Source of the DNA: Oscillospiraceae bacterium
GTDB lineage: Bacteria; Bacillota; Clostridia; Oscillospirales; SIG627
Length of the DNA stretch: 64,000 bases
Assembly (NCBI GenBank): GCA_015065325.1
Contig: SVQO01000009.1
Coordinates: 1 to 64,000 of the forward strand
Reading direction: 5' to 3'
The notes beneath the pieces are model-generated. The model was not told where the DNA came from. It saw only the letters and a program-made list of their open reading frames with translations, and searched no databases. The translations under genes were made by a program, and so were the position numbers. Of this stretch, positions 15,833 through 24,040 are shown one piece after another (the stretch's first letter is position 1; each line of letters opens with the position of its first letter).

Positions 15833-15861
15833 TTGCTTTTTCCTTTTTTCTGTGGTATAAT
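15833..15861 (+). promoter_or_regulatory. Promoter of tRNA-Thr
   Basis: TTGCTT (15833-15838), 17 bases, TATAAT (15856-15861), ending ten bases before the tRNA 5' end. Confidence 0.8.
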
Positions 15862-15870
15862 GACAGTATT

Positions 15871-15946
15871 GCTAGTGTAGCTCAGTTGGTAGAGCAGCTG
15901 ATTCGTAATCAGCAGGTCGCGTGTTCAAGTCACGTCACTAGCTCCA
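15871..15946 (+). tRNA. tRNA-Thr (anticodon CGU)
   Basis: A full cloverleaf can be drawn. The acceptor stem GCTAGTG pairs with CACTAGC, the D arm is GCTCAGTTGGTAGAGC, and the anticodon stem CTGAT/ATCAG holds loop TTCGTAA with anticodon CGT, which reads ACG codons. The T arm is CGCGTGTTCAAGTCACG (the outer pairs CGTG/CACG are shifted by the preceding base). The discriminator base is T, and CCA is encoded. It has its own promoter and terminator. Confidence 0.93.
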
Positions 15947-15980
15947 AAAAAAGAACGAAGCAATGGCTTCGTTCTTTTTT
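15947..15980. terminator. Terminator of tRNA-Thr, shared with the convergent gene
   Basis: AAAAAAGAACGAAGC, an AATG loop and GCTTCGTTCTTTTTT form a 15-pair stem. Its last bases overlap the stop codon of the minus-strand membrane protein. Confidence 0.85.
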
Positions 15981-16671
15981 ATTTCAGTTTTTCATATACG
16001 CTTTTTTTAGGCGTTACGGTATTGCAATAGGTTTCGGAATTCAGAACCGTGAACCGGAAATCCGCTTTTTCCGCGGGATAAGCTCCGTCTGTAGGTTTGA
16101 CGTCTCCTCGGTAAAGCAAGAGGGTATAAACCTTCTCGGGATCCAGCTTGACTCCCTCAAAGCAGAGACGGTAAAACCTGTATTGGAACTGTTTCTCGAT
16201 GCTATGATAGCTGAGAGGGTAAAACCGAACCTCTTCCCCACTGCTTTCACGAATAACGAAGGTATATCCCAATTTTCCGCTTCCCGGTTTCAGGGTACGG
16301 TGATTGATACGAACCGTCAGCTGAAGATTTTCAACCTCCTCCAAATAAACGGGGTAGTGCACCAAAACGCCTCCGGAAGCATCCTTTTTATTGGCAGAAT
16401 TGATCCGAAGCACCTGCTGCGTTTTTTCGGGATAAACGGCTGCTGCTTTATCATTCAGCAGGATCATTTTCTCATATTCCGAATTACCGGAAGCAAAAAT
16501 ACGCGTCAGGATCAGAACCCATACGATAATGCTGATGATGCAAAAAGCAGTATTCATAATACGAGTGATGGGCCATTTTGGCTGAGACTCATCCCAGTCG
16601 TAGCCATCGATCCCTTCGGTTACGTATTTTTTCTTTCTCTCTTTAAAAATCTTTCGAAAAAAATCTTTCAT
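15979..16671 (-). CDS. Single-pass membrane protein of unknown function
   Basis: This 230-residue protein has a basic, cytoplasmic N-terminus (MKDFFRKIFKERKKKY), one membrane segment (about 40-58, TAFCIISIIVWVLILTRIF) and an extracytoplasmic beta-rich region of about 160 residues. I recognise no family. The start chosen follows AAGGGA; a longer form starting 12 codons earlier lacks a ribosome binding site. It lies downstream of tpiA but is separated from it by a strong terminator; no clear promoter of its own was found, so it may rely on read-through. Confidence 0.65.
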   Translation of the reverse strand: MKDFFRKIFKERKKKYVTEGIDGYDWDESQPKWPITRIMNTAFCIISIIVWVLILTRIFASGNSEYEKMILLNDKAAAVYPEKTQQVLRINSANKKDASGGVLVHYPVYLEEVENLQLTVRINHRTLKPGSGKLGYTFVIRESSGEEVRFYPLSYHSIEKQFQYRFYRLCFEGVKLDPEKVYTLLLYRGDVKPTDGAYPAEKADFRFTVLNSETYCNTVTPKKSVYEKLK

Positions 16672-16690
16672 TACAATCCCTTTTTTGCAA

Positions 16691-16719
16691 AAAAGCGGCA
16701 GAAGCACTCTGCCGCTTTT
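16691..16719 (-). terminator. Terminator of the pgk-tpiA operon
   Basis: AAAAGCGGCAGA and TCTGCCGCTTTT with a five-base loop form a 12-pair stem just after the tpiA stop, followed by a T run on the minus strand. Confidence 0.85.
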
Positions 16720-16729
16720 GTTTTGAAGC

Positions 16730-17479
16730 TTATTTGCCTGCTGCTACGATAGCTGCAAAATCTGCAGTCTTAAGTGCAGCACCGCCGATCAAGCCGCCGT
16801 CGATATTGGGCATAGCCAGGAGCTCAGCACAGTTGTCAGGCTTCATGGAACCGCCGTACTGAATGGTGGTTTCCTCAGCAACCTCTGCATTGTAAAGCTC
16901 TTTGATGAGGCCGCGGATAAAGCCACAAACCTCCTCAGCCTGCTCCTTGGTAGCAACCAGACCGGTACCGATCGCCCATACGGGCTCGTATGCGATCACG
17001 ACGTTTGCCATATCCTCGGCAGAGATTCCCTTCAGATCCAATTTGATCTGACGAGCGATCACTTCCTCGGTAATACCGTCCACTCTCTCGTCGCGGGTCT
17101 CGCCTACGCAGAGAATGACCTTCAGCCCCTTTGCCAAAGCGGCAACGGTTCTCTTGTTTACAGTCTCGTCGGTTTCACCGAAGTACTGTCTTCTCTCGGA
17201 GTGACCGATGATCACGTATTCACAGCCTGCCTCGATCAGCATATCTGCGCTGATCTCACCCGTGAAGGCACCACTGGTCTCCCAGTGACAGTTCTGTGCG
17301 CCCAGCTTGATGTTGCTTCCCTCGATCGCCTTCTTTGCAAAGAACAGATCCACGAAGGGGGGGCAAATTACAACCTCGCAAGCGGCATCCTTGATCTGAG
17401 CAATTTCTGCTGCAAGAGCTGCTGCTTCAGAGGGGGTCTTATTCATTTTCCAGTTGCCTGCAATAATAGTCTTTCTCAT
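16730..17479 (-). CDS. tpiA: Triosephosphate isomerase
   Basis: This 249-residue protein has the usual TIM length. Motifs: AGNWKMNK at the start (Asn and Lys of the active site), SERRQYFGE (catalytic His in GHSERR), AYEPVWAIGTG (catalytic Glu167 equivalent) and the phosphate loop YGGSMKPDN...GGLIGGA. It interconverts dihydroxyacetone phosphate and glyceraldehyde 3-phosphate in glycolysis, in the cytoplasm. Of two in-frame ATGs six bases apart, the second is chosen because AGGAGG is nine bases upstream of it and only three from the first. It follows pgk after 14 bases; one operon. Confidence 0.97.
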   Translation of the reverse strand: MRKTIIAGNWKMNKTPSEAAALAAEIAQIKDAACEVVICPPFVDLFFAKKAIEGSNIKLGAQNCHWETSGAFTGEISADMLIEAGCEYVIIGHSERRQYFGETDETVNKRTVAALAKGLKVILCVGETRDERVDGITEEVIARQIKLDLKGISAEDMANVVIAYEPVWAIGTGLVATKEQAEEVCGFIRGLIKELYNAEVAEETTIQYGGSMKPDNCAELLAMPNIDGGLIGGAALKTADFAAIVAAGK

Positions 17480-17493
17480 TGTCATATTCCTCC

Positions 17494-18783
17494 TTATTTG
17501 TCCTGGAGGCAAGCAATACCGGGAAGCTCTTTGCCTTCCAGGAATTCGAGGCTTGCACCGCCGCCGGTAGAAATGTGGGTGATCTTATCAGCAAAGCCGA
17601 GCTTCTCGATGGCTGCAGTAGAGTCACCGCCGCCTACGATCGAGGTAGCAGAGCTCTGAGCAACTGCTTCTGCAACGGCACGGGTACCTGCGGCGTAGTT
17701 CTCAAACTCGGAAACGCCCATAGGTCCGTTCCAGATCACAGTCTTGGCGTCGCGAACGGCCTCGGCATAGATCTCGATGGTCTTGGGACCGATATCCATA
17801 CCCATAAAGCCATCGGGAACGTCGTTGGAAGCGCAAATACAGCTTTCAGCATCGTTATCAAAGGAAGCACCGCACTTGTTATCCACGGGAAGCAGGAACT
17901 TCACACCCTTTGCCTTAGCCTTTTCAACCAGCTCAAGAGCAAGCTCCATTCTGTCGTCCTCGCAGAGGGAGGTACCGATCTTGCCGCCCTGAGCCTTCAA
18001 GAAGGTATAAGCCATAGCGCCGCCGATGATAATGGTATCAACCTTTTCGATCAGGTTGGTAATTACAGCGATCTTGTCGGAAACCTTAGCACCGCCGAGG
18101 ATCGCAACGAAGGGATGCTCGGGCTTTTCAAGAGCGCCGCCCATAATGGTGATCTCTTTGTCGATCAGGAAGCCGCAAACTGCGGGAATATAGTGGGAAA
18201 TACCCTCGGTAGAAGCGTGAGCACGGTGAGCAGTACCGAATGCATCGTTTACAAACAGATCTGCCATAGAAGCCAGAGCCTCGGCAAAATCAGCACCGTT
18301 CTTTTCTTCTCTTGCGTCAAAACGAACGTTCTCAAGAAGAACTGCCTCGCCTTCCTTCAGTGCGGCAACCTTTGCCTTTGCGTCGTCACCGATGATATCG
18401 GTAGCGAAGGTAACCTTGCCGGACAGGTACTCGTTGAGTCTGTCAGCAACGGGCTTCAGAGTCAGCTTCTTCTGATCGTCGCCTGCCTTTGCAAGGTAAG
18501 CAGCCTTTGCAGCTGCCTGCTCCTCGGCGGGAAGCTTTTCGACAGCCTTTTTCTCCTTCTTGGTCAGACCGAAGCCTTCGGTAAAGATATTATGGGGCTT
18601 GCCCATGTGAGAGCAAAGGATCACCTTTGCACCGTTTTCCAAAAGATACTGAATGGTGGGGATCGCAGCAGCAATTCTCTTATCGCTGGTGATCACACCG
18701 TCCTTCATGGGTACGTTAAAATCGCAACGGACGAAAACTCTCTTGCCGCGGACTTCAACATCCTTAACTGACTTTTTGTTCAT
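17494..18783 (-). CDS. pgk: Phosphoglycerate kinase
   Basis: This 429-residue protein has the N-terminal [15 protein letters not shown], the SHMGKP segment and the nucleotide-site motifs GGAKVSDKI and WNGPMGVSE(F) with GGGDSTAA near the end. It makes ATP from 1,3-bisphosphoglycerate in glycolysis. It is longer than the common 390-400 residues because of a Lys/Ala-rich insertion of about 40 residues (65-107) before LKPVADRL; similar insertions occur in other clostridial Pgk proteins. It is first in the operon with tpiA and has AAAGGAAGGG and its own promoter. No gap or pgm gene is attached. Confidence 0.97.
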   Translation of the reverse strand: MNKKSVKDVEVRGKRVFVRCDFNVPMKDGVITSDKRIAAAIPTIQYLLENGAKVILCSHMGKPHNIFTEGFGLTKKEKKAVEKLPAEEQAAAKAAYLAKAGDDQKKLTLKPVADRLNEYLSGKVTFATDIIGDDAKAKVAALKEGEAVLLENVRFDAREEKNGADFAEALASMADLFVNDAFGTAHRAHASTEGISHYIPAVCGFLIDKEITIMGGALEKPEHPFVAILGGAKVSDKIAVITNLIEKVDTIIIGGAMAYTFLKAQGGKIGTSLCEDDRMELALELVEKAKAKGVKFLLPVDNKCGASFDNDAESCICASNDVPDGFMGMDIGPKTIEIYAEAVRDAKTVIWNGPMGVSEFENYAAGTRAVAEAVAQSSATSIVGGGDSTAAIEKLGFADKITHISTGGGASLEFLEGKELPGIACLQDK

Positions 18784-18822
18784 TGTAATTCCCTTCCTTT
18801 TTATAGAATTTCATTTGGTAAT

Positions 18823-18851
18823 ATTTTACCACAGTCCTTTCTATTTCGCAA
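18823..18851 (-). promoter_or_regulatory. Promoter of the pgk-tpiA operon
   Basis: On the minus strand TTGCGA (18846-18851), 17 bases, TAAAAT (18823-18828). Confidence 0.7.
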
Positions 18852-18871
18852 TAGATTTTTCCTTAAAATCG

Positions 18872-18911
18872 AAAAAAAATACGACAGAAGTAAATATCTT
18901 TACTTCTGTCG
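18872..18911 (-). terminator. Terminator of the small peptide gene
   Basis: CGACAGAAGTAAA and TTTACTTCTGTCG form a 13-pair stem with a TATC loop, followed by a T run (A run on plus, 18872-18880). Confidence 0.85.
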
Positions 18912-18954
18912 CTTGCTTCATCAAAAGATACGGACGATCTCAGGATCTGCAGTT

Positions 18955-19098
18955 TTAGTTAAAAATGGGGAGAGCACCGATTTCCACTTGTCCGCCGCTG
19001 CCGATTCCCTCTTCGGGATCAATAATGGAGCCGTCGAGCAGTGCAGCCTCGGTCAAAAATTCGATTTTCTCCAAAACGGGAGCTTCATATTTTTTCAT
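18955..19098 (-). CDS. Orphan 47-residue peptide, precursor-like
   Basis: The peptide starts MKKYEAPVLEKIEFLTEAAL and ends in a Gly/acidic tail (GIGSGG...GALPIFN). Short proteins with an MKKYE-x-P-x-L/F-E opening are common in gut Clostridia and look like leader plus core of ribosomally made peptides, but most have no known role. No modifying enzyme, protease or exporter lies beside it. It is a complete unit: extended -10 promoter, GAGGA seven bases from the ATG, and a strong terminator. A longer reading from an upstream in-frame start is rejected because it begins at the promoter. Function unknown. Confidence 0.65.
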   Translation of the reverse strand: MKKYEAPVLEKIEFLTEAALLDGSIIDPEEGIGSGGQVEIGALPIFN

Positions 19099-19131
19099 CT
19101 CAAATTCCTCATTCAAATTTCGATACACTTC

Positions 19132-19161
19132 ATTATAGCACAGTGTTATACCCTTTTGCAA
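19132..19161 (-). promoter_or_regulatory. Promoter of the small peptide gene
   Basis: On the minus strand TTGCAA (19156-19161), 18 bases, TATAAT (19132-19137) with extended TGC. Confidence 0.75.
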
Positions 19162-19188
19162 TACTTTTTCGAAAAAAATCTCAAAAAA

Positions 19189-19220
19189 CACAAAAAAAGA
19201 GACCGATCACTCGGTCTCTT
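19189..19220 (-). terminator. Terminator of the S10-spc-alpha cluster
   Basis: AAGAGACCGA, a TCAC loop and TCGGTCTCTT form a ten-pair stem followed on the minus strand by TTTTTTT, about 20 bases after the rplQ stop. No other terminator was seen in the 15 kb cluster. Confidence 0.85.
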
Positions 19221-19238
19221 TTAAACGTTCGGAAAAAT

Positions 19239-19805
19239 TTAAGCCTTTGCTTCTTCTGCAGGAGCTTCTTCCTTAGCTTCTTCAGCAGCTTCCTCTGCAG
19301 GAGCTTCCTCTGCAGGAGCTTCCTCTGCAGGAGCTTCCTCTGCAGGAGCTTCTTCCTTAACTTCCTCAGCGGGAGCAGCTTCCTCAGCGGGAGCAGCCTC
19401 CTTTTTAGCCTTGGGAGCAGCCTTCTTGTCGGCAGCCTTCTTTGCGGACTTCTTCTCTTCCTTCTTTTCATCGGTTACCAGCTCGATGATAGCCATTTCA
19501 GCAGCATCACCGCGACGGGGGCCGGTCAGGATGACTCTGGTGTAACCGCCGCATCTTCCCTCAAAGGAAGGAGCGATTTCATCAAACAGTTTCTTAACAA
19601 CGTCCTCTTTGGTAATGAAGGAAAGAGCCTGTCTCTTGGAGGCAAGGGTGTTCTTCTTTCCGAGGGTAATCATTTTTTCAGCAAGACTCTGAACTTCCTT
19701 TGCACGGGTCGCAGTGGTCTCCAGTCTGCCCTTTTCGAGCAGGAAGGTCACCTGGCCGCGGAGCATAGAAAGTCTGTGGTCAGTCTTTCTGCCAAGTTTA
19801 CGCAT
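19239..19805 (-). CDS. rplQ: Ribosomal protein L17 with long acidic tail
   Basis: Residues 1-113 are a normal L17 ([38 protein letters not shown]), a 50S protein near the exit tunnel. The usual length is about 115-130; here 188. The extra about 70 residues are Lys/Ala- then Glu/Ala/Pro-rich and contain four perfect EEAPA units encoded by identical 15-base tandem repeats. Such tails are seen in some clostridial L17 proteins and are probably disordered. Last gene of the cluster, 33 bases after rpoA. Confidence 0.95.
   Translation of the reverse strand: MRKLGRKTDHRLSMLRGQVTFLLEKGRLETTATRAKEVQSLAEKMITLGKKNTLASKRQALSFITKEDVVKKLFDEIAPSFEGRCGGYTRVILTGPRRGDAAEMAIIELVTDEKKEEKKSAKKAADKKAAPKAKKEAAPAEEAAPAEEVKEEAPAEEAPAEEAPAEEAPAEEAAEEAKEEAPAEEAKA
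19291..19350. repeat. 15-bp tandem repeat, four perfect copies, inside rplQ
   Basis: TCCTCTGCAGGAGCT occurs four times head to tail without any mismatch. In frame it encodes Glu-Ala-Pro-Ala-Glu units. Identity at the wobble positions points to recent slippage. Confidence 0.95.
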
Positions 19806-19838
19806 TTTGTGTTTCCTCCTGATAGTATTGGGAAAAAA

Positions 19839-20789
19839 TCAGTCTTCTTCCTTCTTGAGCTCAAAGCCCAAGGACTGAAGCTTCTGAATGACTTCTTCCA
19901 GGGATTTCTTACCGAGGTTACGGACCTTGATCATGTCCTCCTCGCTACGGTTGATCAGATCTTCAACGGTATGAATACCGGCGCGCTTCAAGCAGTTGAA
20001 AGCACGAACTGACATATCAAGCTCCTCAATGGTCATTTCCAGAACCTGAGCCTTAACGACCTCGTCTCTGTCCTTCATTACGTCCAGCTTCTTAGCCTCA
20101 TCGGAAAGATCGATAAAGAGGTTCAGATGCTCAACCATGATCTTAGCGGCCAGGGAAATGGATTCCTTTGCGGTGATGGTACCGTCGGTCTCCACCTCGA
20201 GGGTCAGCTTATCGAATTCCATACGGTCGCCGACTCTGGCATTATCCACCTTGAAGTTCACCTTCTTGGCGGGAGAATAGATGGAGTCGGTGTAGATGGT
20301 TCCGATAGAGGGAGTTCCCTGAGCCTTGTTACGCTCGGCGGAAACGTATCCTCTGCCGGTTTCAAAGGTCAATTCCATATAAAGCTTTGCGCCCTGTGCA
20401 ACGGTGCAAAGGTAAAGATCGGGGTTGAGGATCTCGATGTCGGAATCCGCCTTGATATCCCCTGCGGTTACCACCTTGTCACCCTGTACGTCGATCACAC
20501 AAACCTTGGGTTGATCGGTGAACAGCTTTGCACGGATACTCTTGATATTCAGAATAATTTCGGGTACATCTTCTTTAACGCCGTCGATGGTAGAGATCTC
20601 GTGGAGTACTCCGTCGATCTTTACACTGGTTACGGCAACACCGGGAAGAGAACTGATCAGGATGCGGCGAAGAGCATTACCCAAGGTAATGCCAAAGCCT
20701 CTTTCCAAAGGCTCTACTTCGAATACGCCCAAAGCGCCGTTTTCAGACTGCTCAACAGTGTTTATACCCGGTCTTTCGATTTCAATCAT
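19839..20789 (-). CDS. rpoA: RNA polymerase alpha subunit
   Basis: The protein is 316 residues. The N-terminal domain dimerises and scaffolds beta and beta prime ([25 protein letters not shown]). The C-terminal domain binds UP elements and activators ([33 protein letters not shown]). Normal length for Bacillota. The downstream rplQ and upstream rpsD place it in the alpha operon, 27 bases after rpsD. AGGAGG precedes the ATG. Confidence 0.98.
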   Translation of the reverse strand: MIEIERPGINTVEQSENGALGVFEVEPLERGFGITLGNALRRILISSLPGVAVTSVKIDGVLHEISTIDGVKEDVPEIILNIKSIRAKLFTDQPKVCVIDVQGDKVVTAGDIKADSDIEILNPDLYLCTVAQGAKLYMELTFETGRGYVSAERNKAQGTPSIGTIYTDSIYSPAKKVNFKVDNARVGDRMEFDKLTLEVETDGTITAKESISLAAKIMVEHLNLFIDLSDEAKKLDVMKDRDEVVKAQVLEMTIEELDMSVRAFNCLKRAGIHTVEDLINRSEEDMIKVRNLGKKSLEEVIQKLQSLGFELKKEED

Positions 20790-20816
20790 GAAATAACCTC
20801 CTTAAAAATTTAGGGA

Positions 20817-21446
20817 TTATTTGGAGTAAAGTTCGACAATGAGCTGTTCGTCAATTTCAAAGTCAATGTCTTCTCTCTGAGGCATTGCAATGATCTTGCC
20901 CTTTCCGTTCTCCTTATCAACTTCAAGCCACTTGGGAATGATCTTGCCTTCGCACTTCTCGATGACGGTCTTGATCTTGGGACGGTCCTTCTTGGAGTCC
21001 TTGATGGCGATTTCGTCGCCAACCTTGAGAAGCATAGAGGGGATGTTAGCATTCTTGCCGTTTACGGTGAAGTGGCCGTGACGAACCAACTGACGAGCGT
21101 CTCTACGGCTCTCAGCCAGGCCCATTCTGTAAACAACGTTGTCGAATCTTCTCTCGATCATGATCAGCAGGTTAACACCGGACATACCTTCCTGTGCGTC
21201 TGCCTTCTCGTAGTAATTTCTGAACTGGGTTTCCAGAATGCCGTAGTAGCGACGGGTCTTCTGCTTCTCGCGGAGCTGAAGTCCGTAGTTCTTCATCATT
21301 CTGGCACGGGCTGCACCATGCTGTCCGGGTACGGTACCACGACGGGTGATGGGGCACTTATCGGAGAAGCATCTTTCGCCCTTCAAAAACATTTTTACGC
21401 CTTCTCTGCGGCACTGTCTGCACGCAGGGCCAGTATATTTTGCCAT
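20817..21446 (-). CDS. rpsD: Ribosomal protein S4
   Basis: This 209-residue 30S assembly protein binds the 5' domain of 16S rRNA. The N-terminal region has a zinc-type arrangement [23 protein letters not shown], and the S4 RNA-binding domain follows ([17 protein letters not shown]). In many bacteria S4 represses the alpha operon; no known S4 leader is visible here. It is in the standard order between rpsK (21-base gap) and rpoA. Confidence 0.98.
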   Translation of the reverse strand: MAKYTGPACRQCRREGVKMFLKGERCFSDKCPITRRGTVPGQHGAARARMMKNYGLQLREKQKTRRYYGILETQFRNYYEKADAQEGMSGVNLLIMIERRFDNVVYRMGLAESRRDARQLVRHGHFTVNGKNANIPSMLLKVGDEIAIKDSKKDRPKIKTVIEKCEGKIIPKWLEVDKENGKGKIIAMPQREDIDFEIDEQLIVELYSK

Positions 21447-21467
21447 TATTTCTCTCTCCTTTCCAAA

Positions 21468-21869
21468 TTATACGCGTCTTCTCTTGGGAGGACGGCAGCC
21501 ATTGTGAGGGATGGGAGTTACGTCTTTGATCAGCGTGATCTCAAGACCTGCGGTCTGGAGAGCGCGGATGGCAGATTCTCTTCCCTGTCCGGGGCCCTTA
21601 ACGAAAACTTCAACAGTCTTCAGACCCTGATCAACAGCCAGCTTTGCAGCGGTTTCTGCTGCCATCTGTGCAGCGAAGGGAGTGGACTTCTTAGAGCCCT
21701 TAAAGCCCAATTCACCGGCAGATGCCCAGGAGATAGCATTACCATTCACGTCGGTAAGAGTGATAATGGTGTTGTTGTAAGTAGAACGGATATGAGCTGC
21801 GCCTTTTTCGATATTCTTCTTCTCGCGGCGCTTCTTGGTCGTTCTTTTAGCTTTAGAAACTGCAGCCAT
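21468..21869 (-). CDS. rpsK: Ribosomal protein S11
   Basis: This 133-residue 30S platform protein lies near the Shine-Dalgarno helix. It has [19 protein letters not shown], the conserved [18 protein letters not shown] and the C-terminal [18 protein letters not shown]. Full length. It follows rpsM by 16 bases in the usual alpha operon order. Confidence 0.98.
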   Translation of the reverse strand: MAAVSKAKRTTKKRREKKNIEKGAAHIRSTYNNTIITLTDVNGNAISWASAGELGFKGSKKSTPFAAQMAAETAAKLAVDQGLKTVEVFVKGPGQGRESAIRALQTAGLEITLIKDVTPIPHNGCRPPKRRRV

Positions 21870-21885
21870 GTTTTTCTACTCTCCT

Positions 21886-22254
21886 TTATTTCTTCTTGTT
21901 TGCAATGGTCTTTGCAGGACCTTTTCTGGTTCTTGCGTTGGTCTTGGTTCTCTGACCTCTGACGGGCAGACCCTTGCGATGACGAATTCCGCGGTAGCAG
22001 CCGATATCCTTCATTCTCTTGATATCGTATGCGATGTTTCTGCGGAGATCGCCTTCTACGGTATATTCGTTTTCAATGATTTCACGCAGCTTTGCTACGT
22101 CATCATCTGTCAGATCCTTGACTCTCGTATCGGGATTGATGCCGGTCTTTTCGAGGATCTTCTTGGAAGATGTAAGACCGATACCGAAAATGTAGGTCAA
22201 ACCGATCTCGACGCGCTTTTCTCTGGGAAGGTCTACACCTGCTAAACGTGCCAT
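21886..22254 (-). CDS. rpsM: Ribosomal protein S13
   Basis: This 122-residue 30S head protein contacts the P-site tRNA and the 50S bridge. Motifs: [21 protein letters not shown]-type start, [20 protein letters not shown], and a basic tail [14 protein letters not shown]. Normal length. It follows rpmJ by 20 bases. Confidence 0.98.
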   Translation of the reverse strand: MARLAGVDLPREKRVEIGLTYIFGIGLTSSKKILEKTGINPDTRVKDLTDDDVAKLREIIENEYTVEGDLRRNIAYDIKRMKDIGCYRGIRHRKGLPVRGQRTKTNARTRKGPAKTIANKKK

Positions 22255-22274
22255 ACTGTTTTTCCTCCTCTTAA

Positions 22275-22409
<135 letters not shown>

Positions 22410-22418
22410 TTAAAAAAA

Positions 22419-22634
22419 TTACAGCCGACGGATGATTCTTCCGCGGGTGGGATCGTAAATGCTGACTTCTACCAGCACCTTGTCGCCCGGGATGATTCTG
22501 ATATAGTGTTGCTGCATCTTACCCGAAATGTAAGCCAGGATCACCATATCATTGGGAAGCTTAACTTTGCTCGTGGCATTCGGCAGGGTCTCGATGACCG
22601 TGCCCTGGAATTCCATTACATCGTCTTTTGCCAA
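22419..22634 (-). CDS. infA: Translation initiation factor IF-1
   Basis: This 71-residue OB-fold protein ([48 protein letters not shown]) binds the 30S A site during initiation. Standard length and place, 29 bases after map. The start is supported by AAGGAG seven to eight bases upstream. Confidence 0.98.
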   Translation of the reverse strand: MAKDDVMEFQGTVIETLPNATSKVKLPNDMVILAYISGKMQQHYIRIIPGDKVLVEVSIYDPTRGRIIRRL

Positions 22635-22663
22635 AATAACTCACTCCTTTGATCTTGGCATCA

Positions 22664-23410
22664 TTACAGTTCGGTTAAAATTTTAGCGCCGTCGCGGGTG
22701 ACCGCAACTGTATTTTCATAATGTGCGGAAAGGGATCCGTCCATCGTCCGTACGGTCCAGCCGTCCGGCATCTGATAGACCTCCTTCTTGCCGGCATTGA
22801 TCATTGGCTCGATTGCCAAGGTCATACCCGCGTAAAGTCTGGGTCCTTTTCCCGCTACCCCGAAATTGGGTACGTCGGGTGCTTCGTGGAGATCTTGTCC
22901 GACGCCATGGCCGATATATTCCCTGACAACGGAAAAGCCTGCGCTCTCCGCTGCAGTCTGAACAGCCGCAGATATATCGCCCACGCGGTTTCCCTCACAG
23001 GCCTTGGAAAGCCCAGCATAAAAGCTATCCTTTGTGACCTGAATGAGGCGCTCGGCTTCAGGTGAGATCTTACCACAGGGAAAGGTTCGTGCGCAGTCTC
23101 CGTGAAAGCCATTCAGATATGCGCCCACATCGATCGAAACGATGTCACCGTCCTTCAGCACCTGGTTCCCCGGTATTCCGTGGATCACCACATCACCTAC
23201 GCTGATGCAGGAGCTTTTCGGAAAACCCGCATAACCGAGGAAGGAAGGCACGCCGCCGTGCTTCTCGATAAACTTGCGGATTTTCAGATCGATCTCACCG
23301 AGCGTTACGCCCGGAGCGATGATGCTTGCCCCTTCGTAAAGGGCTGCTACCGTCAGCTTGCAACTCTCCTGCATCAGTGCAAGCTGCGCGGAATTTTTCA
23401 ACCGGATCAT
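22664..23410 (-). CDS. map: Methionine aminopeptidase, type I
   Basis: This 248-residue enzyme removes the initiator methionine from nascent proteins. Metal ligands of the pita-bread fold are visible: GDIVSIDVGAYLNGFHGDCART (two Asp), GHGVGQDLHE (His), AIEPMIN (Glu) and the last Glu in HYENTVAV. Its ATG overlaps the adk stop codon in ATGA, so the two are translationally coupled. No N-terminal zinc-finger extension. Confidence 0.97.
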   Translation of the reverse strand: MIRLKNSAQLALMQESCKLTVAALYEGASIIAPGVTLGEIDLKIRKFIEKHGGVPSFLGYAGFPKSSCISVGDVVIHGIPGNQVLKDGDIVSIDVGAYLNGFHGDCARTFPCGKISPEAERLIQVTKDSFYAGLSKACEGNRVGDISAAVQTAAESAGFSVVREYIGHGVGQDLHEAPDVPNFGVAGKGPRLYAGMTLAIEPMINAGKKEVYQMPDGWTVRTMDGSLSAHYENTVAVTRDGAKILTEL

Positions 23411-24033
23411 ACACGCACTTTCTCGAGAATCTTCTCGGTGATCTCCTCGGGAGACTTAGTGCCGTCCACGGGGCAAAGCTTCTTTTCGTAATAAGCGATC
23501 AGAGGCTCGGTCTGCTCGTGATAGACGGAAAGGCGGTGCAGAACGGTTTCGGGTTTGTCATCCTCACGGATACAAAGCTCTACCTTGCAGGTATCGCAAA
23601 TGCCCTCTTCCGCGGGTTTGTTATAGAGAACGTGATAGGTTCGCTGGCAACGGGGACAAAATCTTCTGCCGCCCATACGCTTCACGATGGTATCATCGCT
23701 CACTTCGATATCTACGACACGATCGATTTCGATGCCGTTTTCATCGAGGAATTTTGCCTGTTCGATTGTTCGGGGAAAGCCATCCAGGATAAAACCGTTT
23801 ACACAGTCGGGCTTAGACAGTCTCTCCTTGACCAAAGCATTTACCAGGTCGTCGGGAACCAGACAGCCTGCGTCCGTATAACGCTTGAATTCAAGACCCA
23901 AGGGAGTCCCTTCCTTGATGGCCGATCTTATAATGTCGCCGGTTGAAATCGCCGGAACCGCAAGGGCGGCGCTGATACGCGCTGCCTGCGTTCCTTTTCC
24001 GGCGCCGGGTGCTCCGAGAAATATGAGTTTCAT
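23407..24033 (-). CDS. adk: Adenylate kinase
   Basis: This 208-residue protein has the P-loop GAPGAGKGTQ, the NMP-binding region and a LID domain with four zinc-ligand-type cysteines (CPRCQRTYH ... GICDTC), as usual in Gram-positive Adk. It equilibrates ATP, AMP and ADP. The start at MKLIFLGAPG is only seven bases after the secY stop and has no strong AGGAGG, so translation probably depends on coupling with secY; longer upstream readings run into secY and are rejected. Confidence 0.97.
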   Translation of the reverse strand: MKLIFLGAPGAGKGTQAARISAALAVPAISTGDIIRSAIKEGTPLGLEFKRYTDAGCLVPDDLVNALVKERLSKPDCVNGFILDGFPRTIEQAKFLDENGIEIDRVVDIEVSDDTIVKRMGGRRFCPRCQRTYHVLYNKPAEEGICDTCKVELCIREDDKPETVLHRLSVYHEQTEPLIAYYEKKLCPVDGTKSPEEITEKILEKVRV

Positions 24034-24040
24034 TTTCAGT

